Shown: piece by piece, positions 8,206 through 16,763 of the stretch | Numbering within the stretch: position 1 is the first letter of the stretch | Layout of the letters: each line of letters begins with the position of its first letter | Origin: PALSA-1006 sp964532405 | Lineage (GTDB): Bacteria; Pseudomonadota; Gammaproteobacteria; Burkholderiales; Gallionellaceae | Direction of reading: 5' to 3' | NCBI GenBank assembly: GCA_964532405.1 | Contig: CAZHIC010000006.1 | Location: 23,567-87,566, forward strand | DNA: 64,000 bases | Position numbers and translations under genes: made by a program | Notes under the pieces: generated by a model | Databases searched by the model: none | What the model saw: the letters and a program-made list of their open reading frames with translations, nothing else | What the model was told of the DNA's origin: nothing

Positions 8206-8592
8206 ATGTTTGACGTCGGCTTCTCTGAAATGATGGTGATCGCGGTGGTTGCGCTCATCGTCATCGGCCCTGAACGCTTGCCCAAAGTTGCCCGCACTCT
8301 GGGGCATTTGTGGGGGCGCGCGCAGCGTTATGTGAATGGCGTGAAGGCCGATATTTCTCGCGATATGGCACTGGACGAGCTGCGCCAAATGCAGCAAAAA
8401 GTGCAGCAGGAAGCAGATGCCACAGAACGGGCGCTTGGTCTCGTCTCGCAAAAACTGGAGCAGCAAGTTCAGCAACTCAACACGGCTGTCACGCAACCTG
8501 CACAGACCATCATGCAAGAGATTCAAAGCCCCGCAAAATTAGTGCCGCTCGACTCGAAGATTCCCGAGCAACAAAAATTCCCGATTGATTGA
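8206..8592 (+). CDS. tatB: Sec-independent translocase protein TatB
   Basis: Substrate-receptor partner of TatC. The 128-residue protein begins MFDVGFSEMMVIAVVALIVIGPERLPK, the characteristic TatB N-terminus with a membrane helix and the GPERLP hinge, followed by a long charged, Gln-rich amphipathic and coiled region. Its stop overlaps the tatC start (TGATG). Confidence 0.95.
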   Translation: MFDVGFSEMMVIAVVALIVIGPERLPKVARTLGHLWGRAQRYVNGVKADISRDMALDELRQMQQKVQQEADATERALGLVSQKLEQQVQQLNTAVTQPAQTIMQEIQSPAKLVPLDSKIPEQQKFPID

Positions 8593-9329
8593 TGAGCACT
8601 AGCGAAACCGTCATTGCACATTTGATCGAATTGCGTACCCGCGTGCTCAATTCTGTCGTCGCGATGTTGCTGGTGTTTATCTGCCTCTTCCCTTGGGCGT
8701 CGGATCTCTACTCGATACTCGCGCGACCGTTGTTATCCAAGCTGCCCAAAGGCGGGCAGATGATCGCCACCGATGTCACCACCCCGTTCTTTGTGCCATT
8801 GAAAGTCGCCCTGATGGCGGCGTTCCTCATCTCCCTGCCCTACATCCTGTATCAGATATGGCGCTTTATTGCCCCGGGACTGTACGAGCATGAGAGACGC
8901 TGGGTGTTTCCGCTGGTGACAGCCAGTTTGCTGCTATTTTTTAGCGGTATGGCATTTGCGTATTTTGCGGTGTTCCCGATAGTGTTCGGCTTTATCACTG
9001 CCAGTGCGCCAGTCGGCGTTGCGGTGATGACCGACATCGATAAATACCTGAGCTTCGTGCTGAGCATGTTCGTCGCTTTTGGTATCACCTTCCAAGTGCC
9101 TATCGCCGTGGTGCTGTTAGTCAAAATGAAACTAGTGACCACCGCCAAGCTGCGGGAAGTCCGCCCTTACGTGATCGTCGGCGCATTCGTCCTCGGCGCC
9201 ATCTTCACCCCGCCCGATGTGGTATCGCAATTCATGCTGGCGGTGCCACTGTGGTTGCTCTACGAAGCCGGCATCGTGGTGGCGGGATGGATGACGCGTC
9301 CGCTAGAAGCCATGAACAATTCAGACTGA
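8592..9329 (+). CDS. tatC: Sec-independent translocase protein TatC
   Basis: Six-helix membrane protein that recognises twin-arginine signal peptides. It has 245 residues with the expected N-terminal segment (HLIELRTR), the FVPLKVALMAAF stretch and the conserved cytoplasmic loop WRFIAPGLYEHERR. The start was set at ATG 8592, overlapping the tatB stop by one base; an in-frame TTG three bases earlier is less likely. Confidence 0.96.
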   Translation: MSTSETVIAHLIELRTRVLNSVVAMLLVFICLFPWASDLYSILARPLLSKLPKGGQMIATDVTTPFFVPLKVALMAAFLISLPYILYQIWRFIAPGLYEHERRWVFPLVTASLLLFFSGMAFAYFAVFPIVFGFITASAPVGVAVMTDIDKYLSFVLSMFVAFGITFQVPIAVVLLVKMKLVTTAKLREVRPYVIVGAFVLGAIFTPPDVVSQFMLAVPLWLLYEAGIVVAGWMTRPLEAMNNSD

Positions 9330-9488
9330 CCCCAAGCACAGTCTCAAATTGTGGTGACGTTATCGAGGCGGGAATACAAAGGTCCGCTTTGCGGCAAGCA
9401 GCTTGCAATCTGCTATGGTCGTGCCATACAACAGCCGCATACATTGTTTCTCCATTGCGACCAGTCGTCCCTAAATTCTAAATTGACC

Positions 9489-9516
9489 TTGCATCAATAT
9501 ATCATTTCGATATAAT
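9489..9516 (+). promoter_or_regulatory. higBA promoter with palindromic operator
   Basis: A -10 box TATAAT (9511-9516) has a weak -35 (TTGCAT, 9489-9494) at 16 bp. A perfect palindrome TATATC-N5-GATATA (9498-9514) overlaps the -10, where a HigA dimer could block transcription. The ATG lies seven bases after the -10, so the transcript would be nearly leaderless; the TTGACC at 9483 is too far upstream for a normal spacer. Confidence 0.55.
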
Positions 9517-9522
9517 TCGCGC

Positions 9523-9825
9523 ATGCACATTATCTCCATCAAAATGCTTCGTGAGTTCTGGCAAAAACACCCCGAGGCAGAGAGGGTGTTGCGAGAGTGG
9601 CACTCTGTCGTTGAGCATACCGAATTTGCTGACTTCAACCATGTGCGGGAATTTTTTAACTCTGCTGATTATGTGCCGCCTTATACGGTGTTTGATGTGG
9701 GCGGAAATAATTATCGTTTGGTGGTGATTGCCAGATACCGGTTCAAGAAAATTTTTGTGCATAAGGTGATGACACACCGCGAATACGACAACTGGAACAA
9801 GCTATATCGGAAAGGTAAGGGTTAA
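9523..9825 (+). CDS. higB: type II toxin, HigB family mRNA interferase
   Basis: 100-residue protein of the HigB/RelE-like fold, expected to cleave mRNA at the ribosome. It matches the HigB subgroup beginning MHIIS..LREFW..HP and ending with FVHKVMTHREYDNW, including the basic segment RLVVIARYRFKKIFV. Toxin before antitoxin with a 2-bp gap is the classical HigBA order. No Shine-Dalgarno site is obvious. Confidence 0.9.
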   Translation: MHIISIKMLREFWQKHPEAERVLREWHSVVEHTEFADFNHVREFFNSADYVPPYTVFDVGGNNYRLVVIARYRFKKIFVHKVMTHREYDNWNKLYRKGKG

Positions 9826-9827
9826 TT

Positions 9828-10256
9828 ATGCGTGCTACACACACTCAATTTGATATTCGAGCGATTCAAACCTCTTGGCAGGCATTTGATGAGATGGCGC
9901 ATCTTCGTCCTATCCAAAATGAAAAAGAGTACGAGCGGATGGTTGCGCTCATGGATTCGCTTCTCGACGCTGTCGGAGACAATGAAGATCATCCGCTGGA
10001 TAGCTTGCTTAATTTAGTTGGTGACATGGTGTCAAAGTATGAACAAGAACATCATGCCATCGAAGCTGCCGCACCTAACGATGCCCTGCGCTTTTTAATG
10101 GAGGCTCGCGGATTAAAGCAAGAAGATCTAGCTGCCGTTGTGCCACAGAGCAATCTGTCGGCAATCTTGGCTGGGAAACGCAAAATCAGCGCAACGCTGG
10201 CAGGAAAATTAGGTAAGTTCTTCGGCATTAGCCCTGCTGTATTCGTGCCAGTTTAA
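9828..10256 (+). CDS. higA: antitoxin, HigA family
   Basis: 142-residue antitoxin with an N-terminal helical toxin-binding region and a C-terminal Xre-type helix-turn-helix (about 90-138; GLKQEDLAAVV followed by NLSAILAGKRKISATLAGKLGKFF). It should neutralise HigB and repress the operon through the palindrome at 9498-9514. The pair has no relation to the flanking genes and is probably mobile. Confidence 0.9.
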   Translation: MRATHTQFDIRAIQTSWQAFDEMAHLRPIQNEKEYERMVALMDSLLDAVGDNEDHPLDSLLNLVGDMVSKYEQEHHAIEAAAPNDALRFLMEARGLKQEDLAAVVPQSNLSAILAGKRKISATLAGKLGKFFGISPAVFVPV

Positions 10257-10405
10257 CTCACACAAAATATGTCCACTCAGGCGATGCGATAGCATTAATG
10301 CCATCGGCAAAACCGAGAAAACGGTCAGATTAGGTGGAAGCCCGACAGGCTGCTAGAGCGCCAGACGCAGTTTGATGCCCATCCTCTCGTTACGCATTTT
10401 TTGAT

Positions 10406-11029
10406 TCATAGTGATGCTCGCCTAGCGAAAAAACGTATCAGCACCTGTATTGCTGCATATACCAGTAACACCACGGCTAAGCTGGACAGGAAACCAGCCA
10501 TGACGTCCGCCGGAAAATGCGCGCCAAGACTCACTCTGGAAATCCCGACCCATAACACAAAGAATATCCCTGCCACGCGCCACTTGCGGTTCAGGATGGG
10601 CCACAGACTGGTCACGCTCAGCATTGCAAATGACGAATGCCCGCTCGGCAGGCTGTGATGGTATTCCGGTATGCCAACAATGTGCACGGAGTCCAGAGCT
10701 AATGCCAATGGCGGGCGCGGAAAATCGAGCAGGGGTTTGAGTGCGCCAATCAACAGGCCGTCCAGCCAGTAAGCGATGCTGAAAGCCGCAATGACTGACG
10801 TCCAGCGAATTGCCTGAGCCTGATAATGCAAAGGATCATGCACTGGTATTCTCACAAGGGCGGAAAGCGCAATCAGTACCGTCAACCCCAGGTAAAGCGG
10901 AAACAGCGCATGCTCTCCCAGTGCGGTGCCAAGCAGCATGAACTGATCCCAATATTCGGAACGAATATCGTTGATGGCGTGAAACAGCCAAACGTTGGCG
11001 CCACCCCAGTCATACAAAATTTCTTTCAT
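10406..11029 (-). CDS. PAP2-family membrane phosphatase
   Basis: Integral membrane phosphatase of the type-2 phosphatidic acid phosphatase family, probably acting on lipid phosphates such as undecaprenyl pyrophosphate. The three motifs are visible in the 207 residues: K-x6-RP (LKPLLDFPRP), PSGHSSF and SRVSLGAHFPADV. About five hydrophobic helices surround them. It follows the DUF4337 gene after 12 bp on the same strand. Confidence 0.88.
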   Translation of the reverse strand: MKEILYDWGGANVWLFHAINDIRSEYWDQFMLLGTALGEHALFPLYLGLTVLIALSALVRIPVHDPLHYQAQAIRWTSVIAAFSIAYWLDGLLIGALKPLLDFPRPPLALALDSVHIVGIPEYHHSLPSGHSSFAMLSVTSLWPILNRKWRVAGIFFVLWVGISRVSLGAHFPADVMAGFLSSLAVVLLVYAAIQVLIRFFARRASL

Positions 11030-11041
11030 GAAGGTATGCCC

Positions 11042-11611
11042 CTATGCAAACAGAGCGGCTCCCCACATGATGACGCCGCCTGACGCAGCTACAGCCGCCA
11101 CAAAAAACAACCATTTTTTGCGGGTCAGCACGGTAATGGATGCCAGAGAAATGGCAATCTGGATCAGCGTCATTGCCTGGGCCAGCTTATGGTGCGGATG
11201 CAACAAATGCTCGCTTTCCTGATTGGCTTTTTCCGACTCCGCCTCCAGCGCCTCTGCCTTGAGCTTGATATCTTTTTTATCTGTTTCGTATTTTTGCAAC
11301 TGGTTTTGATAATAGCCCTGTTTTCCGGCAGGTGCCAATTCAGCCGCCAGCGCCATCAAATGTCCCTTGTTGCTTTTGGACTCATAAAAATTCCACTGGT
11401 CGGAAGCTTGGGTTTTCTTCAGGACGGCCTCGTTTTTCATTAACATGGCCTCGTTCTGAGTCGCCCCGCCTTGATAGCTGATGATCGCCCCTAGAGAAGC
11501 CAGAATTGCAGTGAAAATGGCAACCTGCCCCGCAAGCTTATCTCCACCTTCTGCATGATGCTCGACCTCGTGTTCGTGGGCGCCTTTAACATCGAATTCA
11601 TCTTCTGACAT
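11042..11611 (-). CDS. DUF4337 family membrane protein
   Basis: Uncharacterised. It has 189 residues: a His/Glu-rich cytoplasmic start (EHEVEHHAEGG), one membrane helix around 29-48, a charged helical stretch with coiled-coil character (about 55-140) and two hydrophobic helices at the C-terminus. The pattern fits DUF4337. It lies between the DUF2252 and PAP2 genes on the same strand; the function is unknown. Confidence 0.82.
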   Translation of the reverse strand: MSEDEFDVKGAHEHEVEHHAEGGDKLAGQVAIFTAILASLGAIISYQGGATQNEAMLMKNEAVLKKTQASDQWNFYESKSNKGHLMALAAELAPAGKQGYYQNQLQKYETDKKDIKLKAEALEAESEKANQESEHLLHPHHKLAQAMTLIQIAISLASITVLTRKKWLFFVAAVAASGGVIMWGAALFA

Positions 11612-11667
11612 ATTGCTTCCTTAACTTTAAAATGTGAATTGTTCGGTACCGAGAGAGTCTGGCGTTG

Positions 11668-12897
11668 CTATTTTTTCTTGCTGTTGGCATCGCTCCAGGT
11701 TTTTCCAGAACGATCATATTCCCGGCAATATTTCTGCCAGTCCGCGCCAATTTTTGCCGCATAGCTCGTTGCCTGCTTAAGCAAGGGAGCGTGCCAGTCG
11801 CGCCGATTTCCAAATGTGATCCACTCGTCCGCAATGGCTGATCCAGAGTGACCGCCGCTGCGCAAATGGCTCCACGCAACGATTTCTCCCATGCCGCGAA
11901 TCACCTGCTCAAGACGTTTTAACTTGCCGTTCCACCCCTCAAGAGCCAATCTGTCCTGCGTCGGTTGCAGCCCTTTAATAACAAACGGCTTCTCCTGGAA
12001 AGTCACTGCCGACAAAAACGCGGGGGCGATTGCTTGAGCCCAGTGTTGCACGCTAGCGACACGATGGGCTTCGCTCTGCCATTCGGGTTGCTTGTGGCGG
12101 ACGTATGGCATTAGCGCGCCCGGTATGGCTTCTTTGAGATCGATCAAATAATTGCTATCCGGGCTGCCGTGGCCTTCGACCAATATGACGTAGCGGGCGA
12201 TGCCCAAACTACCGGTTCCGGCAATGCGTCTCGCCGCATCCAGCGGACGATAAAAATCAGGGTTAGGCTGCTGCAGGGCATACCCTTCAACAAAGGCAAT
12301 GACGTCCGCTCTTTCTTGCGGCGCCAGCGCCAAGGCGCGCTGTCCATCCACCTTGATGCAGCGTTTCCCATTGCGCAGTTTGGTTCGGCTGTTCAGAAAT
12401 GTTTTTCGGTTCCGCAAGGTCAGGGGGTTGAGCAGATCACGGATCATTCCTTTTGCGGTTTCACGCTCCAGCCATCTGGCTTTGCCTGTCATCAATGCGG
12501 CCGCATAGCTGTCCAATCCAAGCTGACACAGGCGGATGGCATCGCCCTTTGGCAGCTGCAAAGATTTAGCCGCCACCATGATGCTCGTCAGCCAGCGGCC
12601 CAGCTCCCAAGTGGCTGGCGCCAGTACCGCCTCGTCGAAATCGTTCAGGTCGAAATAAACGAGGCGGTTATCTCCTTTGTAACAGCCGAAGTTTTCCAGA
12701 TGTAGATCGCCGGAAATCCAGGCCAGAGGCGCATCGTTCAACTGCTTGTCAGAGGCAGGCCAATCCTGATAATACAGATGGCAGGTTCCGCGCATGAAGG
12801 CAAAGGCGTCTTGGCGCATGGCCTTATATTTCAAGGCAACCCGTTCCGGCTCGCGGCCGGCGTTATAGCTCAGGATGGAGTCAACAATAATATTCAT
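11668..12897 (-). CDS. DUF2252 family protein
   Basis: 409-residue cytoplasmic protein of the DUF2252 family, which has a kinase-like look: RMALKYKAM-like N-terminus, ISGDLHLENFGCYKG and YFDLNDFDEA resemble the catalytic HxD and DFD segments of aminoglycoside-phosphotransferase-fold proteins. The substrate is unknown. It is the first of three minus-strand genes with DUF4337 and PAP2, and its start lies about 120 bp from the divergent two-component operon. Confidence 0.83.
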   Translation of the reverse strand: MNIIVDSILSYNAGREPERVALKYKAMRQDAFAFMRGTCHLYYQDWPASDKQLNDAPLAWISGDLHLENFGCYKGDNRLVYFDLNDFDEAVLAPATWELGRWLTSIMVAAKSLQLPKGDAIRLCQLGLDSYAAALMTGKARWLERETAKGMIRDLLNPLTLRNRKTFLNSRTKLRNGKRCIKVDGQRALALAPQERADVIAFVEGYALQQPNPDFYRPLDAARRIAGTGSLGIARYVILVEGHGSPDSNYLIDLKEAIPGALMPYVRHKQPEWQSEAHRVASVQHWAQAIAPAFLSAVTFQEKPFVIKGLQPTQDRLALEGWNGKLKRLEQVIRGMGEIVAWSHLRSGGHSGSAIADEWITFGNRRDWHAPLLKQATSYAAKIGADWQKYCREYDRSGKTWSDANSKKK

Positions 12898-13018
12898 AGC
12901 GGCAGGGTAACATCAAATGATGGCTTCGCTGCGGATACCCGCCACTCCAAGTTCTTCAAGCCCGGTAGGGCGGTATGGGATAATTGCCGGGTTTAAAAGA
13001 TAGATAGGAAAATAAATT

Positions 13019-13705
13019 ATGCGTGTACTCATCATCGAAGACAACCGGGATCTCGCTGCCAACATGTTCGATTTTTTGGAAGCGAAGGGGCATATCGTGG
13101 ACGCGGCGGGAGACGGTATCACCGGGCTGCATCTGGCGCTGGTCAACCAATACGATGCGATTGTGCTCGACCTGATGTTGCCGGGAATAGACGGCATCGC
13201 ACTGTGTCGCAAGTTGCGTGAAGAGGGCAGCAAGAACACCCCAATCCTGATGATCACCGCGCGCGATTCGCTGGAGGATAAGATCATCGGCCTGGAGGCG
13301 GGGGCGGACGACTATCTGGTCAAGCCGGCCGAGCTGCGCGAAGTGGAGTTACGTTTGCGCGTGTTAAACAGACGCGGAGACGCACGCATGCCAAAGCAAA
13401 GAATGGTGCTGGAAGATCTCACCCTCAACACTTTAAGATGCACCGTGCGGCGCGCTGGAAAAATCATCGAACTCCCCCCTATTCCCTACAAGATACTTGA
13501 GGCTCTGATGCTGCGCTCCCCGGCTGTAGTGAGCCGTGAAGACCTTGAGCACGCAGTGTGGGCGGATGCCCGCCCGGACAGCGATTCGCTCAGAGCGCAT
13601 GTGCATTTGCTGCGAAATCTGATCGACAAACCGTTCGAACGCAAACTGCTGCGCACGGTTCGTAGTATCGGTTATCAATTGGCCAGCCCCGATGCGCCAG
13701 ATTGA
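13019..13705 (+). CDS. two-component response regulator, ColR-like (OmpR/PhoB family)
   Basis: Receiver domain (1-115) with E7/D8, phospho-acceptor D51, T80 and K102, followed by a winged-helix DNA-binding domain (about 130-225). The C-terminal segment with DSDSLRAHVH, LIDKPF and GYQLA is closely reminiscent of ColR of Pseudomonas, whose system responds to Zn and Fe(III); this comparison is from memory. The gene overlaps the sensor kinase by 14 bp and lies upstream of the cytochrome-porin gene. Confidence 0.88.
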   Translation: MRVLIIEDNRDLAANMFDFLEAKGHIVDAAGDGITGLHLALVNQYDAIVLDLMLPGIDGIALCRKLREEGSKNTPILMITARDSLEDKIIGLEAGADDYLVKPAELREVELRLRVLNRRGDARMPKQRMVLEDLTLNTLRCTVRRAGKIIELPPIPYKILEALMLRSPAVVSREDLEHAVWADARPDSDSLRAHVHLLRNLIDKPFERKLLRTVRSIGYQLASPDAPD

Positions 13706-14984
13706 TAGCCTGCGTTTCCGGGTCGCCTTTGTCTTCGCCATCTTTGGCGCACTGTTAAGCATTTTGTTTTCAGGGGGCATCTACCTGACGACGCACGAAC
13801 TGGGGTATCGGCTCATGGATGAGACTCTGAATGCGGAACTGGATGACACCGTTGCCCGCCATGCCAGTAACCCGACCTTTATTCCCCCGAATACTATATC
13901 CATCAAAGGTTACGTACTGGCCGACGAAGTACATAACCGCAACGTGCCTGCCGAAATTATCAGTTTACTGCCGGGCAGGCACGCCACCACCATCGGTGAA
14001 ATCGACTACCGCGTCTTGGTTGCAGACAGAAATGGGTTTCGCTATTTCATGCTGTTCGATACCGATAAACAGCATAAGCGGGAAATAAAGTTTCTTCGTT
14101 TATTAGTCTATTTCGCGTTGTTCATGACGCTCGCTTCGGCGGGCGGCGGATTTTGGCTGGCTGTCGCTATCGTTACCCCAGTCACGCGGCTAGCCCGACA
14201 GGTCAGTCAAGCCGAGCCGGGTGATACCAACTTGTCACTGGACAAAATGGCCCGTAACGACGAAGTGGGCGAGTTGGCGCGCGCCTTTGACCGTTATCTT
14301 CGCCGCATAGGCGGGTTCATCGCAAGAGAACGGGACTTCACTTCCGATGTCAGCCATGAATTGCGCACTCCCCTCGCCATCATTTTGGGTGCCGTCGAAG
14401 TGTTGGAGCAGGATGGAGGACTCTCAGCAAAACAAAAAGAACGGATTCAACGTATCCGGCGCGCGGAACAAGATATGAGCGAACTATCCGCCGCTTTACT
14501 ATTGCTGGCGCGCGAACCTGTCACCGCTACCGGCGAGCCTCCTTGCAATGTTGCCGAGGTGGTACGCGCCTGTGTCGACAAGCACCGGCACCTGATCGGT
14601 ACCCGTCCGATTCGTCTGGAGCTTGAGTTGATCGGTGAGCCGCTGGTGAACGCGGAGCGCCCCCTGCTGGATATCGTGATCGGCAACCTTCTGCGCAACG
14701 CCTTGTTCAATACTCAGTCCGGCACCGTATTGCTGCGGCTTGAAGCTGGGCGGCTCGTCGTCAAAGATACCGGCTTTGGTATTCCGCCGGAAATGTTGGC
14801 GCATGTCTTTGAGCGTCACTACAAGGGGACTGCCAGCACCGGAGCGGGGGTCGGGCTATCGTTAGTGCAGCGGGTCTGTGACCGTTACGGATGGCTCATT
14901 TCGATAGCCAGCCAAGAAGGGCTGGGCACGGCGGTAGAGATTACGTTCACTTTGAAAAACCCACATCACGGCCCGTTGTTGTAA
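13692..14984 (+). CDS. sensor histidine kinase partner of the ColR-like regulator
   Basis: 430 residues: membrane helix 10-32, periplasmic sensor region about 33-135 with an acidic run (DETLNAELDD), second helix about 136-162, HAMP, HisKA with phospho-His H222 in DVSHELRTPLAI, and an ATPase domain with N-box NLLRNALFNT, DTGFGIP and GAGVGLSLV. The signal it senses is unknown; iron or another metal would suit the downstream cytochrome-porin gene, but this is inference. Confidence 0.88.
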   Translation: MRQIDSLRFRVAFVFAIFGALLSILFSGGIYLTTHELGYRLMDETLNAELDDTVARHASNPTFIPPNTISIKGYVLADEVHNRNVPAEIISLLPGRHATTIGEIDYRVLVADRNGFRYFMLFDTDKQHKREIKFLRLLVYFALFMTLASAGGGFWLAVAIVTPVTRLARQVSQAEPGDTNLSLDKMARNDEVGELARAFDRYLRRIGGFIARERDFTSDVSHELRTPLAIILGAVEVLEQDGGLSAKQKERIQRIRRAEQDMSELSAALLLLAREPVTATGEPPCNVAEVVRACVDKHRHLIGTRPIRLELELIGEPLVNAERPLLDIVIGNLLRNALFNTQSGTVLLRLEAGRLVVKDTGFGIPPEMLAHVFERHYKGTASTGAGVGLSLVQRVCDRYGWLISIASQEGLGTAVEITFTLKNPHHGPLL

Positions 14985-15003
14985 AAATGACACAATCTCT
15001 GGT

Positions 15004-15022
15004 TTCTTGACGAATTCTTCAC
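15004..15022 (+). promoter_or_regulatory. candidate response-regulator binding site upstream of the cytochrome-porin gene
   Basis: TTCTTGA (15004-15010) and TTCTTCA (15015-15021) are direct repeats with an 11-bp period, the spacing typical of OmpR/PhoB-family operators. The span TTGACGAATTCTTCAC also resembles the ColR-box consensus as I recall it. A possible extended -10 (TGCTAGCAT, 15031-15039) follows. Confidence 0.35.
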
Positions 15023-15136
15023 ATGCGCATTGCTAGCATCGCCCCCGTCTTGTGCAAGTAGTTCGTATACCCAATCGCACGAAGGCATTACCAAGGTTGG
15101 GAATTTGGGTTTTTATAAATCTCTCGAGGAGAAATA

Positions 15137-16468
15137 ATGAAAAAAGTAGCTCTCACATTAGCAGCAGTTGCCGCAGCAACTGTATTTGCTCCAGAAGCAT
15201 CCGCTCTTCCCGTGTTTGCACGTCAAACTGGCATGGCTTGCTCCGCTTGTCACTTCCAGCGCTTTCCCTTGATTAACGCCTTCGGTCGCGCATTCAAGGC
15301 AGCCGGTTTCACCATGATGGGCGCACAAGGCAAGGTTGAAGGCGAAAACCTGGATATTCCTGATCGTCTGAACATGGCGGTGCTGACTTCCTCCTTCTAC
15401 CAAAAACAATCTGGCGATGTGACTACTGCACCGACGCACGGCTTGCCATCTTCCGGCGGCGAACTGTCGATATTTTACGGTGGCCGTATGTCCGAGTTTG
15501 CCGGCTTCCTGTCCGAACTAGGTGCTACAGGTGCGGGTGGTGCAGCATCAACTGGCTCAGCTAAAGCCGTCTTCCTGTTCCCGGTGGCCGATGCACGTGT
15601 CGGTTTTGTAACTTACAGCGGCGGTCAAGGTGCGGCGTATAGCTTTGAATATTTGAATACCGGCGCAGTGGACACCCATAAGATGACTGATAATCCGGGC
15701 CCACTTACCCAATATGTGGCCGCAACTTATGCCGGTTCCTATTTTGGCACCAAGATGAATGCAACCGGTGTGAGCCTGGTGGCGAATAACTCGATGGGCT
15801 TCATCAACATCGGTCAATACGCCGCTAAGGGTCCGGGTACATCTACCCTTTATTCCCTGCCGTTAAACTACGTCCGCGTGGCCGGCACGTTTGATGTGGC
15901 GGGTTGGGACTCTGCGGTAGGTGTGCAGATGTTCAGCGGCGAGATGAGTGCCTATATTCCAGGCGATCTCTCTGTGTACGAAGCGACTATCATTGATGCG
16001 CAAGCTCAAGGCGAACTCGCTGGCATGTCTACCGGTGTCTATGTGACTTACGGCAAAGCGCCCGCCAATGCCAATGGTAACAATCTGGCCGCTGCCGGTT
16101 CGACACTTCGATTAGGTACAAATGTGGCCAATGTTTCCAACGTTGACCTGTCAGCGTCGACTTTGAATATCGCTGCAACCGTAGAGGTGGTTCCCCACCT
16201 CGCTACTCTGCACGGTGCGGTGCGCATGGGTAATCTCAGCAGCGGTGTAGCTCCTGTGGCCACTGCAGCTAAACCTGTACAAGTAACGATGGACGGTAGC
16301 GATAACGCTATTCTGCTGGGCGCAACCTATGATTTGGCGCAAAACATTGCGTTGGGTCTGGACTACGTCATGCAGTCGGGTAGCGCGTGGGATGCGTACA
16401 AGACCAACAATGGCGTAGAGGCGGTGGGTAAGACAGCTACCACTGTGTCGCTGTATATGTTGTTTTAA
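15137..16468 (+). CDS. monohaem cytochrome-porin fusion, Cyc2-like outer-membrane protein
   Basis: 443 residues: Sec signal peptide (1-23), a short c-type cytochrome segment with one haem motif CSACH (35-39) preceded by FARQTG and followed by FPLINAFGRAFKAAGF, then about 380 residues of alternating Gly/Ala-rich beta strands ending in phenylalanine (SLYMLF), typical of an outer-membrane barrel. This architecture and the FARQT-CxxCH-FGRxFK pattern fit the Cyc2 superfamily, which in iron oxidisers takes electrons from Fe(II) at the cell surface. Other fused cytochrome-porins exist, so the substrate is not proven. It has a strong AGGAG site and its own terminator. Confidence 0.78.
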   Translation: MKKVALTLAAVAAATVFAPEASALPVFARQTGMACSACHFQRFPLINAFGRAFKAAGFTMMGAQGKVEGENLDIPDRLNMAVLTSSFYQKQSGDVTTAPTHGLPSSGGELSIFYGGRMSEFAGFLSELGATGAGGAASTGSAKAVFLFPVADARVGFVTYSGGQGAAYSFEYLNTGAVDTHKMTDNPGPLTQYVAATYAGSYFGTKMNATGVSLVANNSMGFINIGQYAAKGPGTSTLYSLPLNYVRVAGTFDVAGWDSAVGVQMFSGEMSAYIPGDLSVYEATIIDAQAQGELAGMSTGVYVTYGKAPANANGNNLAAAGSTLRLGTNVANVSNVDLSASTLNIAATVEVVPHLATLHGAVRMGNLSSGVAPVATAAKPVQVTMDGSDNAILLGATYDLAQNIALGLDYVMQSGSAWDAYKTNNGVEAVGKTATTVSLYMLF

Positions 16469-16613
16469 AAACAGCTCGCGCAGGATGTACCCGCAAGGGG
16501 TAGGCCGTGGCTGTAAGGGGCTTTCGCCCCGACAACACACGCTCGGTTGAGCCCTGCGTCTGGCTCAGGACAGACGTAGCGATACCCGTCAAACAAAAGC
16601 CAAGTGGTAATGC

Positions 16614-16644
16614 ACAAGGGAGACTTAGGTCTCCCTTGTTTTTT
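16614..16644 (+). terminator. intrinsic terminator after the cytochrome-porin gene
   Basis: ACAAGGGAGAC (16614-16624) and GTCTCCCTTGT (16629-16639) form a perfect 11-bp stem with a 4-base loop, followed by a T run to 16644. The 145 bp between the stop codon and this hairpin contain a smaller hairpin (GGGGCTTTCGCCCC) but no gene that I can support. Confidence 0.92.
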
Positions 16645-16763
16645 GTCTCTATTCAGGCAATGGTGCATGGAATGCACCCTACATGGTCAATGCTCTTTTG
16701 AAAGGTAAATGGAATAAGATCGCATGGCTGCGGGAGTTTCAGGCGGGCCGAGTTAATTCGCCG

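Noticed and set aside
9483..9488. TTGACC as -35 of the higBA promoter
   Set aside because: The distance to TATAAT (9511) is 22 bp, too long for a normal sigma-70 promoter; TTGCAT at 16 bp is better spaced though weaker.
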